64,000 nt of DNA from Enoplolaimus lenunculus (lineage: Eukaryota; Nematoda; Enoplea; Enoplida; Thoracostomopsidae): assembly GCA_030248215.1 (NCBI GenBank), contig JASANG010000611.1, positions 124,001 to 188,000 on the forward strand. The letters are read 5' to 3'. Both the position numbers and the translations under genes were made by a program. Of this stretch, positions 11,189 to 22,540 are shown piece after piece. Each line of letters opens with the position of its first letter. The first letter of the stretch is position 1. Below the pieces are notes generated by a model. It saw only the letters and a list, made by a program, of their open reading frames with translations. It did not search any database and was not told where the DNA came from.

Positions 11189-11860
11189 AGAAACCCTAAG
11201 CTAATTGGGTACATACGCGAACTTATGCACAGTAGACAATATTTCAAGATTATTAGCCAAATGTCAAGCTCTATTATCCAGCGGTCATTGTAAACTCTTG
11301 TCAAATCCGGTTGTCCCAGATTTTATATTAACTTAAAACTACATTTAGCTGAAATAGAGATACTCATTCGCGAAAGGGCATGTACTCCCCTAAAATTGCT
11401 GGAAAATTAAATTTTGCAACAATCGGTAAATCTCGAACTTACCCCAGCTTTACTGCAACTACTATACGACGCAATCAGTTGGTAGTTAGTTCAAACTATG
11501 TCACTAAACCCTAGCTAGTGTTAGTAATTGAACGCGTGGATATGTAGTAGACCAATCTGCTATTCAGACAAGAAAACTAAGCTTATATCTGCAATAGAAA
11601 TTTTTTCTGAATAACTATAAAGTAGAACCAACTCGGATTGAATTCGAATCTGATTGTATGATCGAACACTAAATTAGCTTAAGCCAAGCTGCTTAACTTT
11701 TTAACAGACGTATAACTATTCTACATACAATGAATGAGCAATTACTTAAAGTTGAAAATATCACGAGTCTACAACAGCAAAGATTATTCTGCATTACGCT
11801 AGTTTATTGAAACGATTTGCAGTTTAACATTCTAAATTAGATATTTGGTGGAAATTAATC

Positions 11861-12076
11861 ACCCCGAGTTAAAGCGTACTTTAGTTTTGAAGGTACATTA
11901 TTAAAGTCAATAAACGTTAAATTTAACGAATTGTTGCAACACCGGATATAATGTCAGTAACGAAGAGCGGCGGAGGGCGGGTTAAAATAAATAACAGTCC
12001 GTAACCGAATAACAGCGGGGTTCCCTGTGGAGAGGCCAAATAAATATCAGTCCCCCTCTTATTCTGGTCACTACGG
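11861..12076 (+). mobile_element. P-family MITE, 5'-truncated
   Basis: It carries the right half of the P element: a phrase TTAACGAATTGTTGCAACAC, a GGAGGGCGGGTT tract, AACAGTCCGTAACCGAATAA, and the end TCTGGTCACTACGG next to TA. The left terminus is not found. Confidence 0.65.
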
Positions 12077-13220
12077 TACATATTATTTCATTTACGCGAT
12101 GCATTTTTGGTCAATCAGCATGTGAAAGAGGGAGATGTGGCGTACGTTTCAAAATTATCTTTCTTTAGTGCCCATATTCTTAAATGTATACTGCCTCATC
12201 GCTATATAACAATCAGCTGTCAAACTAGCGGTATCATGCAAAGCGGATCTCAAAGTGAGCACAGTAGTAGAAACGAAACCCGAAAACTATACTGACATTT
12301 GAATTGGCGTCTACCGGGACATTTTACCGGCTGGCCGGCGGCCGGCCAATATCCAAATTTTAAAAATTATCGAGCAATTAAATAATTATATATCCAAGGT
12401 ATATTTATCGTTTCGTATCTATCCTATAAGTTTTAAATGACAATTTGCAACATTGTTTACTCAACAGTATTGTATACCCTAACATATGTACACAATATTG
12501 TCAATCACACTTTATGCAATTACGACGAAACGTTTAAGTATGATCAAAATATTAATGTGATGACGAGTGAAAGCAAGAAAAAACAGCAGTTATTATTATA
12601 TTGTTAAAACGTACATAAATAGTGGATCTAGAGAGAGGCTATGACAGAAAAATTTTGGTGAAAAATTGCTAACAGCTTTACCTTGCAAATTTAAAATTTT
12701 GAGAGAGTCTTAGAAATTTGGTTAACTATACTGTGTCAGGTGTCGCATAAAAAAATGACCGCCAAAAATGACCCCTGCGCACATTTTCATGGGGGTCCGA
12801 TTTTCGCAGTACTGTCGCGTGAAAAAATGACCCCAATAAAAGAGGCCCGCAGTCATTTTTACACGGCCAGTATACGAATGAAATATTGAGCCTCATGAAA
12901 TAATGACCCCCGTTGCAATCCAGCCAAAGATGGCAGCACGAATGACTTTGAGTTGTTTACTAAATAAATGTGCCAAATATAGCACCCTTCCTCCCGGTAG
13001 ATAACTTTATTGAGATGTTGCCATACAAAAGACTTCAGATGCCTAAATGTGCACACTGTGAAATTGAGCGAAATTAACAGTTGTCATAGTTGTTTATTTA
13101 TGATTGTTAGGTTTGAAGTCATTGCGTTTATGACCATGTAATTTAGAAGTGCTAACGTTCCTTTAGCATGATTGTGGTAAAATTAATATGGACATCGTGT
13201 TGGCGTAATATGTAGGTTTA
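12077..13220. other. No gene; scattered AAAAATGACC motifs and a GC-rich palindrome
   Basis: The region holds a short GC-rich palindrome near 12325-12345 (GGCTGGCCGGCGGCCGGCC) and repeated AAAAATGACC or its complement at 12755-12865, which may be a decayed MITE. No credible coding region. Confidence 0.4.
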
Positions 13221-13384
13221 GCATCGGCAAATTTTGAAAACGAGAATCGTTATCGGCTTTGGCAAAACTTTGGAGTCGGCACATCACTATTTTCTAGTTA
13301 AAGCATCGGCAAATTTTGAAAACGAGAATCGTTATCGGCTTTGGCAAAACTTTGGAGTCGGCACATCACTATTTTCTAGTTAAG
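13221..13384 (+). repeat. Perfect 82-bp tandem duplication
   Basis: Copies at 13221-13302 and 13303-13384, starting GCATCGGCAAATTTTG, are identical apart from the last base. The GCCGAT/ATCGGC phrases inside resemble hAT subterminal repeats. Very recent duplication or assembly artefact. Confidence 0.85.
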
Positions 13385-13407
13385 TTTTAGACATTGCACG
13401 CCAACAT

Positions 13408-13579
13408 AGCTCACTGCGGGTGGGGCAGGTAACCCTAGCCACGCCCATATTTTACCGTACGATGATGCTAAAAACACTTGGATCACCCAGATAAGCTCAC
13501 TGCGGGTGGGGCAGGTAACCCTAGCCACGCCCATATTTTACCGTACGATGATGCTAAAAACACTTGGATCACCCAGATA
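13408..13579 (+). repeat. Perfect 86-bp tandem duplication
   Basis: Copies at 13408-13493 and 13494-13579, starting AGCTCACTGCGGGTGGGG, are identical. It stands 23 bp after another perfect tandem duplication of similar size. Confidence 0.85.
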
Positions 13580-14536
13580 AGCTCCCGCTACGCCTTCAAA
13601 AACACATAAACCGGTGGTTTCGAACCCGGTACGCTAAAATATCGCGTCACTCGGGATTTCCTTGCGATATTCCAACCTTAGCACATTCCCTGGTGCAGTA
13701 GTATCCCTACAATTATGACAATTCATTATTTTTCTATTTGCCGCTCGATGACGCGAATGTATTAGCATCCAGATATAAACAACTTTGATTCATCGAAGCA
13801 TCATCTTGATGTGAACAAATGACAGATGCGTTTATCGGATCAAACAATGCGCAACAGAAACGCGAGGGCACCAACGGATTAATGCATATTGATGGATAAG
13901 GCTTTGTTGAATACTGGAGAATTCCAACTTTCGCTTAAGATGAACCAAAGCAATCGTAAACGAATTGTCGACAACACACAAACAGTATTACTTTTGTTCA
14001 ACTAAAACCGCTGTTTTTACCTCTCATAGCATCAAGGTGGATAGCTCGGGTTATACAGCTTTTTCAAACGGTAAAATCCATTAGAAATTGTGGGTGCCAC
14101 AATCACTTGAGTCATTCCACCATAATTTCAATTGTGAAGAGAGAACTAACATTCAGTTCAGAAGGTTCCGAATTTCGGGCAAAATGTCATGGGTCTCTCT
14201 AAACGTTTGATCCGCACATATTATGCTTCCGTTATTAAGTGAGTTGGCATTTTAATCTGTGAACGAGGTTTATATTTATAGCAAAAATTCTCAGTGAAAT
14301 AGGATACGTCATTTGTGTTTTGACCACGTGTTACTGCAGATATTGTTTGGTAAAAAATTCGTTTTAAAACACACTTTTTTTCGTGTATTGCGAAAACACG
14401 ATACGTTAAACAATAGATTTCAACCAACTCAGCAAATTGATGTTTACAGATCGGTAGAGTCCGGGAATACTTTATCTTGAAAAATACTTCAATATTTATC
14501 CAAAAAGGTATACATGTCTGGATGGATATTCGTATA
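13580..14536. other. Intergenic; one tRNA-like box B
   Basis: On the minus strand near 13615-13635 there is a box-B-like GGGTTCGAAACC, probably a SINE scrap. Nothing else is recognisable. Confidence 0.4.
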
Positions 14537-14973
14537 CTGTAGTGCCCCGAATAAGAGGGGTGGTAATAAGAGGGGGTCCCCATTTTGAGTCCCAATCATT
14601 AAGAGTCCGTATCCCTAATAAGAGTCCGTAAGCGGATAGAGTCCCTTACCCCTAATTAGGGTGTATAAATGTCAATTATCCCTATATAGCGCATAAATGA
14701 CTAGAGGACTAAACGTGAGTTCAAAACTTTAAAGGGTACTTAAGTTTTGAAAGTAAAATTCCAAAGTATAACCTTGCATTATCACTGAAGCTTTTGATGC
14801 AATGCAAAAAACGGTTAATTTAACGGATAGTTGCAATTCCATATATATATCAGGAAGGAAGGGTGGTGGAGAGCTGGTTGAAAATAAATAACAGTCCGTA
14901 ATCGTATAACAAGAGGGGTGCCCTCTGGAGAGCCCAAATAAATATCATACCCCTCTTATTCGGGTCACTACAG
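14537..14973 (+). mobile_element. P-family MITE, best complete copy
   Basis: The 437-bp element is bounded by TA on both sides. Its left end is CTGTAGTGCCCCGAATAAGA and the right end, read inward, is CTGTAGTGACCCGAATAAGA. The TA target duplication and this TIR fit the Tc1/mariner/pogo superfamily. There is no open frame, so it is non-autonomous. Other copies lie at 1, 11861, 37385 and as a palindrome at 54062-54878. Confidence 0.8.
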
Positions 14974-15093
14974 TATATCCAGATACCGCACATAATTTCG
15001 AAGTTTGCCAGTCAATGCTCGATGTGATACTACTATTATAGTTCCAATAACTAGTCTGTGTAGTAATGCTGCAAAAACCCAAGCTACGATTAA

Positions 15094-15549
15094 CAGAGTG
15101 GGAAGCGGGCAATGATTTTTTTAACCGACACGTGCTTTACCAACGAAAACAATAACTTTTTACCCGTGGGTATACCTTCGCAAAAAAAGATCTGCCCACG
15201 ACTCCCCTTTTACCTGCGCTTGAAGTTAAACCAGTATTTTAAAGATCGCTGGTGCTTCGCGCTTTAATGAAATTTTGCGATATAGCTTCATTGAATTTTA
15301 CAAATGAAATTTTTAGTAGATATATCAAAATTTCAACCCCAAAATTAAAACACGGGCAGCACCCGGCCAGAAATAAAACAGACAATAGCGTAGGTTTTTC
15401 ACCTTAAAACTTAAAAAACTGTGAATTTTTTGCGCGCATGATAAAAACCTTTGCCCGCGGTATACCCGCGCCTCAAATTTTTTACCCGACCCGCGTTTAC
15501 TCGCCGATAAGCGCGGAGACCCGCGAGAACCCGCGGGTAATGCCCCACT
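15094..15549. mobile_element. hAT-like MITE with CAGTGGGGCA ends
   Basis: The left end CAGAGTGGGAAGCGGGCA and the inward-read right end CACAGTGGGGCATTACCCGC are imperfect inverted repeats. Subterminal CCCGCG/CGGGTA repeats flank an AT-rich middle, as is common for hAT elements. The target duplication is not clear. Non-coding. Confidence 0.55.
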
Positions 15550-15634
15550 GTGACGATGAAAATGTTATTAGACACCTAATTTGACTCAACATCTCTTTAC
15601 TTCCAAAATTATTTTATTGCAATTAAGCCCTTAA

Positions 15635-15755
15635 ATCGATCTCCAACAGGAATAAAATTTCAGGAAGGGCATACAATAGTTTTTGATGACTTACAAGCAA
15701 AATTGAAATTTTTCTGGGGGATACAATGTTTCCGGGGGGCTCATCACCATGGTTC
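15635..15755. mobile_element. R-family internal remnant
   Basis: Phrases AAAATTTCAGGAAGGGCATA, TTTTGATGACTTACAAGCA and GGGGGGCTCATC parallel the interior of the copy at 31874. The termini are lost. Confidence 0.4.
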
Positions 15756-16189
15756 CTCTCTAGCTTCAAGCCCATACTTTGATTTGCTGTCTTGTTTTCC
15801 AGTAAGGAAAATCGAGATTTAAAATTCAGTCTGAAAGAATCCGTGGTGGCGGTGGTGGCCAGAAACTAAACATAAAAATAGTTCGAACATCTATTTTTAC
15901 GCCGTAGTGTCAACGATCACCATTTAAACTATTTTACCTGATTTCTGAACCATTACTAGACAATTATTTATTTTGTTACAAATTTTTATTGCAAAATTGC
16001 TAGAAACGATCGAAAAACAATTATTGAAACTAAAGTCAACACATCCAACTGAATAAGATGCTATAAAGTGAAACAATTACTAGTAAATTGATTGCACTTG
16101 AATTCTTTCTATTCAACAAAATTATCTTTAAACCTTCAACACGTATTAAATTAGCTATTTCTAAAGTTCTAACTTTTAAATTTGATTAT

Positions 16190-16265
16190 GGAATTTTGGG
16201 TTATGATCGAACATTGGATTTCGGGGTATTAGGATTTGGTCGACTGTACGATTTTGGAATTTCCC
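16190..16265 (-). repeat. Short minisatellite related to 22350-22540
   Basis: Three degenerate units of the type ATTTTGGGATTTCGGG plus TATGGTCGAA. Their complement recurs more fully at 22350-22540 and once at 21148-21180, so this is an interspersed tandem motif. Confidence 0.5.
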
Positions 16266-16779
16266 ATGTGATCCACCCGAACCCATTATTTCTTGCCCAG
16301 ACTCAGTGCCGTCTAACGAGACCACGCTTACATCTTAACAATATAATTATCTTAAAAGCATGAGCGCGTATTAAATGAGGCTATTTATAAGCTCTATTTT
16401 TTCAAATTTTAAAGTTTACTGATCTGACTTTGAAACACTCAGGTTCATGAGAGAAACTCAAATTCTTACTGCGACATATCTGAATTACGGTTATAGTGAC
16501 AGGTTTTATATTATGTCTAGGAATTTTTGCAGAAACTCTCAAAGCAAGTCAGCAAGTATCGTGAGAACACGACTGGGACAACGTGAACAGCTGCTTCAAA
16601 ACGTCACAACGCCGTACTACAACTATCCCACAATTGTTACTCATTTTCAAGAGCGAAACTCAGATTTGTACTGAAGTTTGTTCGAATATTTCCATTCGTT
16701 AAAAGGCAGTCAGGCGAACCAGCAATATCACATTTTACTTTAACTATTAATATTTGAATATATACTAAAATTTGCTTCA

Positions 16780-19135
16780 ATGGATGACCATTTGCCTATC
16801 TTGAAAATATCACGATTTTACAATAGTAAGAACTACATTGAAATACGAAGATTTGTTGAAATTATCTGCCGTTTAATATTTGAGCGTAAATATTCAGTTG
16901 AATTCGTTTCGCCTGAAGATAAATCTTTCGGAGCTGTAAACGCCAATGGCACATGGACGGGTATTATGAAAGATCTCATTAATGGAGTTACAAATCTATC
17001 AATGCCATACATGTTTTCTGCAATCGACCGAGTTGAAGCGCTCAAATATACGAAATATCCAATTTATGAGTTACGTGATGCGTTTTTGGTCAACAAAAAT
17101 ATGAAGCAAGAAAACGTAACGTACGTTTCAGATGTTTTTTGTGTTGTTTAAATTATTTGTAGTATCTTTTGACATAAGTTGATTTTAGGCCTAGAACAGC
17201 TAGCCAGTTTGTGCTCATGTATAGATTAGGGGGCTTAACGTCTATCTGCGGGACTGCAATAGAATAAGCTTGAACATTAGACTATTTTTTGTGTAGACTT
17301 AGGCTCAGGCGTAGGTCTAGGTATAAGATTATTTGTACCTTTAGGCTTAGGCTTATGCTTAGGCTTAGGAATACGCGAATACCGTTGGTACGGCTCTGTC
17401 TATGTAATTTTCTCAAGTTTGCAACAAAGTATATAATTTAGAGCTGCATTACCTACACTGATTGTTCAGTGTAGTATATCACTTTATAATCATCTTACCA
17501 CGGACTCACACCAAACGATTTCACAGATAAACGCTTAGTGGAGTATATAAGTTTAGTGCCGGAGCAGGCTAGGGTCGACCCCCAAAATTTCGGGGGTGAG
17601 AGCCCCTTGTCACGATCAAAATATTTTTCAATTTTTTTGTTTAAAATCTTGTTAGGGCAGCTGCCCTTGTTGGGGTGGGCCCCAAAATGGGGCATGGGGG
17701 TGGCAGATTCGGCCCTGCGCAACTTTTTAAATGGCAGGCATTTTTATTCAGCATCATGAGATACCATGCCTACAAGCGAAAACGTAGACCACAATCGCAT
17801 CAAGTTGTACGAATTCTCAGCCAGTTGTATTAGCCAGTCAGGTGCAGTTGCTGTAGAGGCTCGGGGCTCTGACAATTACTACCTTTTCTGTATAAATTGG
17901 CTATATAATTGAATTGCTGGAATGGTATGAACATATACTACAGACAGTAGATGCATTGAAAAGTGGGCCCACTTAAAGATCATTACTGGAAAACGTTTTT
18001 CTGCATGACCTCAATAGAGTAAGCTTAAGCTTTGTACAATTTTTTGTTAAGGTTAAGGCTCTAGCTTAGGAAGGTGTTTATTCTACTTTTGCGGCTCTGT
18101 TCTGTACATTGGTCGAAATAAATAATTTCGCGTACAAATAAGCCAGTAATTCATTGTAGACAAAAAGTAGCCTTAGCTTGAACTAGGTTTTTCGGGCTGG
18201 ATCCGGATTGGTCAACTCAAAGTTGGTGAGATTGTCGCGAATTTCTCAACGAAAAGGATGGCTTGAAATTTTAACCAAAACAGAAACTTATAATTCCGTT
18301 TAATAGGTTCCAGTGGCAGCTACTATTTTCATGGCAAATATGGTTGATAACAATTTCACTGTTGTTGTTTTTGGACGTTTTCTGTCTTCAAATTCGGTCA
18401 AAAAACCAAAAATGTGTCAACACGTGTTATTTTATTTATGTTCTTGTGTTTCAAATGTTGGTTTCGTCTGTAATTTTGAACAAATTTGTACCGTTCATCA
18501 CAGTACCGTTTAATGACGTTTTTGAAGCGGCCATTCAAGTTAAATATGGTAAATATCATATGATTTGCCCAAAAAGTTACTGCTCGGGTGGATATCGCGA
18601 TTTTCTTACTAGAGTGTTTAAGTCTTACTTTAATTGTACAGTGCCAGAACGAGTTCCAAACAACAACAATCAAAAATGCTTACAAATCAATGGTTTACGT
18701 TCGATTATTTCACACTTAAATGTTAATACCTCGGCATTTTTTTACTTACCCAGTGATGATGCCAATGTCTTGAGATATAAACATAACCAACTTAGCGTCA
18801 TTGAAGCAGAAGTTTCGCTGCGTCAAATGACAGTTGCGTATATTGCACTGCACAACTCGAATATACAGCTGGAAAACGAATACAACAGTGGATTAATGGC
18901 AGTGGATGCATATGGATTTGTTATATACTGGAAACGAAAATTGTCGCTTATGACAACACAAAAAGATCGTCAAACTATTGGTAATCCGCGTATAATTATT
19001 ACATCTGATCAACTAAAATCATTATTTTATGTTCTACTAGCAACACTATGCGTTTCCTGCACAATGCTACCGTTTGAATTGGTATACTTCAATGATTTCA
19101 ACGTCTACCAAGAGATACATTGGATTTTGGCGTAG
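16780..19135 (+). CDS. Divergent ionotropic glutamate receptor-like protein, pore loop not seen, 2 exons
   Basis: Model: 16780-17115 joined to 18314-19135 (donor GTAACG, acceptor TTCCAG, both phase 0), 385 aa. Exon 1 gives the S1 half of a ligand-binding domain: YSVEFVSPEDKSFGA, NGTWTGIMKDLINGVTNLS and a DRVEALKYTKYP stretch aligning with the family's R(R)xVIDFTxP. Exon 2 gives M1 (about 113-138), a hydrophobic M3-like helix (about 151-175), the S2 half including LPSDDANVLRY and LMAVDAYGFVIYWKR, then M4 (346-370) and a 15-residue tail. Family members normally have a re-entrant pore loop between M1 and M3 and a SYTANLAAF-like M3. Here only about 12 residues separate the two helices and that motif is absent. 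There is no amino-terminal domain and no signal peptide, so an upstream exon may be missing. Alternatives: a non-conducting chemosensory receptor or a decaying paralogue. An AATAAA follows 183 bp after the stop. Confidence 0.75.
17116..18313 (+). other. Intron of the receptor gene with TTAGGC-like remnants
   Basis: Diverged G/T-type element pieces lie at 17275-17405 (TTAGGCTTAGGCTTATGCTTA with a following GGTACGGCTCTGT) and 18005-18110. A G-rich R-like tract occupies 17570-17735. No sequence encoding a pore loop or SYTAN motif was found. Confidence 0.5.
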
Positions 19136-19317
19136 TTCTACACATATGGTTATAAACAGTCTGATAAATCGCGGTATGGGCTACACAATTATGGCAGGTG
19201 CAACCCTTTTAATTGCTACGCGAGTTTCTTGTAGCCTGGAATTGTATAAATGGCGATTCCGGCTCACTCCAAATTTGCTCTCATTCCTTAAAAATTTTAC
19301 AGATACGACGTGTTCAC

Positions 19318-19323
19318 AATAAA
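19318..19323 (+). promoter_or_regulatory. Candidate polyadenylation signal for the receptor gene
   Basis: AATAAA lies within 200 bp of the stop codon and is the first such hexamer downstream. Confidence 0.4.
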
Positions 19324-20739
19324 TTATTTTAAAAGAAAAATCCAGACTTCGGGAGAGGGGGGGTCACGGTTAAAAATATTAACTGGAGCAAAGACTCCTT
19401 TGGGATGTCGCAGCGTTTATAATAAAAAAAATTTGGCCGCTGCAAAACACTGAAATTTCCTAGCAACGGACAGGTGCGTTTGTAGGCGGTCGCATGAGCG
19501 CCGGGTAGATCATTTGCAGTCTAAGCGGCATGGAAAGTAACGCAATGCTATTTGCAATTTTCCAACGTGGTATACATACATATTACGAAATTAAAATCAA
19601 ATTTGATACATATGTCGCAGAGTACAGTGATTTAATAACATGAAACAAAGAATTATCACTTAGAGAAAGACAAAAATGTGTTATCTTAGCGACACGATAT
19701 ACTTAAGTACAGCAACGATATTTACAGAAATAGCGAAGTCAACCTAAAAGGCAACATATTCGTTCCCAATCGACAATTCTAGTAGTGAGAAAAAGGTGGG
19801 GGAGCGACAAAAAGGAGCAAACCCAGCTTTTTTGCACTACTACCAGTTGCATTGACAGAAGCATGGCTTCCAAAAATGGCAACAAATGCGAAAATTAATT
19901 TTTGCGTAATCCCTCAGCATTGGATAGGCTGAGGTTAGGTCTCGTTATGGTCAACAAAGCTTTGTTCTCGATATGAAATTATCTCTGAAAGTTAGTTTTG
20001 AACAATCTCTATACATAAAGTAATTAAAATTATAAAATTAAGTCTGTAGCCGTTTGACATGTCGACCAAGCATGCCAAATATTTTACAGGCAATAGAAAC
20101 ACGCTAAATTTAAATATAAAAATAGAATTCATTAAAAAATGGAACGAGATCATGAACAGCAAATGATAAGAAGCTTTCGAATAATCTGGTTCAGTCTGTT
20201 CCGACTATTAATTCCAAAAACACAAACTGGTGTTTGCTTTGTAAAAATCGAAACCGATTCCAATACCTTAAATTTTCCTTCAGTCTGAAAAAATACCGGC
20301 TTTGAAATTTTTGCCGAATTTCAAATCGAAGATCAACTTTTGTTAAACATCTTGATTGATATACAAACAACGAGTTTTAAGCGAACGTTTGGTGCAACTG
20401 CATTTAAGATGTTAAAGTTAGATGTATACTGCGCAACAGAGATAATCGCTTCATGACTTATGTACCGAGAAAAAGTGCAATAAAAATGTAGTGTGACTGC
20501 TCAATATTTGACAGCCGGTAAAAACGGAAATTCTGTATATACTTGTTGCACAACCCAACGTTTCGTTTTGACTGAACCTAGAACATTGTTAAAAACAAAG
20601 TACGAGTTAGTTCAAGTTTCGTTGCAAAAAAACCGGCTGCACCGAAACCGAAGTGTGATTCAGTTTGTGTAGTCCCGTAGAGCCTATTTCGGAGAGAGTC
20701 AATTTGACTCACAATTTTTTCCCAGCGACCGAAATTACG
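19324..20739. other. Intergenic, nothing recognised
   Basis: AT-rich sequence without protein-like open frames. Several AAACCG/CGGTTT phrases at 20190-20660 hint at an old MITE with such subterminal motifs, but no ends could be set. Confidence 0.45.
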
Positions 20740-21612
20740 GCCCATGTATACTTGACTGCAGGCTTTGGTTTAAGCATAAGTTAGATCTTAAACGACCCTT
20801 GCACTAAACACTAGGATTACACTTAGGCTTAGGCTTATTGTGCTTCGGCTTAGCCTTAGAGCGCGGCTTTAGAAATAGACTTTGGTTTAAACATAGATTA
20901 AATCTTAAATGACTTTTGGCTAAATCTATGGCTTGAGGCTTAGGCTTAGGCTTTTGGAGCGCGCTTAGGCAGTGGTTAAGCATAGATTAGGCGGTAAATG
21001 GCATAGGATTAGGCTTAGGCTTTAAACATAAGCTTTGGTTTAAACCTAAATTATACAGATCCTAAACGACCCTTGGGCTAAATCTCAGGCTTAGGCTTAG
21101 GCTTTGGGCTTAGGTTTAGGTTTAGGCTTAGGCTTCAAGAACATCTCCCCTTCGACCATATCTCGAAATCCCAAAATCCCATTACGCTTAGGCTTAGGCT
21201 CAGGCCTGGGCTTAGCTTTAAACTTAGGCTTTAGCAGCAGGCTTTGGTTTAAGCATAGATTAAATCTTAAATGACCCTTGGACTAAACCTTAGGCTTAGG
21301 CTTAGGCTTAAGCTTGATCTTAGGTTTAGGCTTAGACTGAGGCTTTAGGCATAGATTAAATCTTAAATGACCATTGGGCTAAATTTAAGGCTTAAAATAG
21401 GCTTAGGCTTAGACTTATTGTTTGGCTTGGGCTTAGGTTTGGGCCTCAGGGTTCGGTTAAGCATAGATTAGACGGTATGTCATACGCCAAATTGGCTTAG
21501 GTTTTAGGAATAGGATTTGGTTTAAACATGAGATTAGATCCTAAATGCCCATGGACTAATCTTAGGCTTAGGCTTAAATTGGGTTTAGGTTTAGACTTAG
21601 ACCAGATCTACC
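20740..21612 (-). repeat. Large degenerate TTAGGC-containing tandem block
   Basis: About 870 bp alternates runs of GGCTTAGGCTTAGG with a more complex phrase, GGTTTAAGCATAGATTA then AATCTTAAATGACCCTTGG and GGCTAAA. This forms a higher-order unit of roughly 100-130 bp repeated about seven times with heavy divergence. The hexamer is the nematode telomere unit, but the intervening phrase argues for satellite or MITE amplification and not for a chromosome end. Confidence 0.75.
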
Positions 21613-22349
21613 CAAGTCAGTGGATTTGAATGTAACTGCAATAGTTGGGTTGGTTGTAAGTAATTATCAAGTGAAATAAGCAAACTTTTCAGAATTGTTC
21701 AATATGGACCATTTTTACATTGACTTTTTATACTGTCAGTTAAAACTGAATCAGGAGGGTCTGGGACCATGTTCTAGCGAAAAATTAACAAGAATTACTG
21801 CTATGGGAAACACAAGAAACAATGTTAAAATGCATAGTTTTCCTCAATTTTTCTGTTTCGCTGGATGTTGCATTACATTAAAACCTTAAATTGGCATTAA
21901 GATGCTGCTCAGCAGCGCATTTTCGTAAAAACTATAGGTTTTTTCTTATGTCAAATCCTGCACAGTGCCTTTGGTCTTAAGTAGTAATCAAATTGGGCTT
22001 CTAATCCACTCTAAATTTTGCTTTAGATCATAAGAAAATCTATATTTCTATCTATTTAAAGTAAGGTTTGAGCCGATAACGTTACAGTTCCTACTAGTAG
22101 CTTTCGAAAATCTTTTAGGCCAAAGAAGCACGATGGTGGTGATAGGAAACCAAATAACAGATTGGCAGATGCAGCTAGCAACACAAACCCGTGCATAAAA
22201 CAAGAACATAGCAGAGTGAAAATTATCATGTATATAATTATAGTTTGGACGAGTCTTACAACTTCAAAAAATATAGACCTTCTTGTGCCGTCAGTTCAAA
22301 GTGACATCAGCAAGATACGGGTTAGGTTTAGGCATAAGCTATATAGTAG

Positions 22350-22540
22350 CGCCCCACCTTCGACTATATTCCGAAATCCCAAAATCACCCCTTCGACCAT
22401 ATTCCGAAATACCAAAATTTCCAAATCCCACTTTCGATATCATGAAATCCCAAAATCACTGCGTCGACAATATCCCGAAATTCCAAAATTCCACCTTCCA
22501 CCATATCCCAGAATCCCAAAATCCCACCTCCGACCATAGC
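22350..22540 (+). repeat. Minisatellite, unit about 30-35 bp
   Basis: About five to six units of the form CTTCGACCATATCCCGAAAT plus CCCAAAATCCCA with point changes. It directly follows a GGTTTAGGCATAAGC scrap. The same unit appears at 16190-16265 (complement) and 21148-21180. Confidence 0.7.

Noticed and set aside
19074-19322. Extra coding sequence after the receptor's M4 in another frame
   Set aside because: It overlaps the terminal codons in a different frame, has no splice site joining it, and does not resemble a receptor tail.
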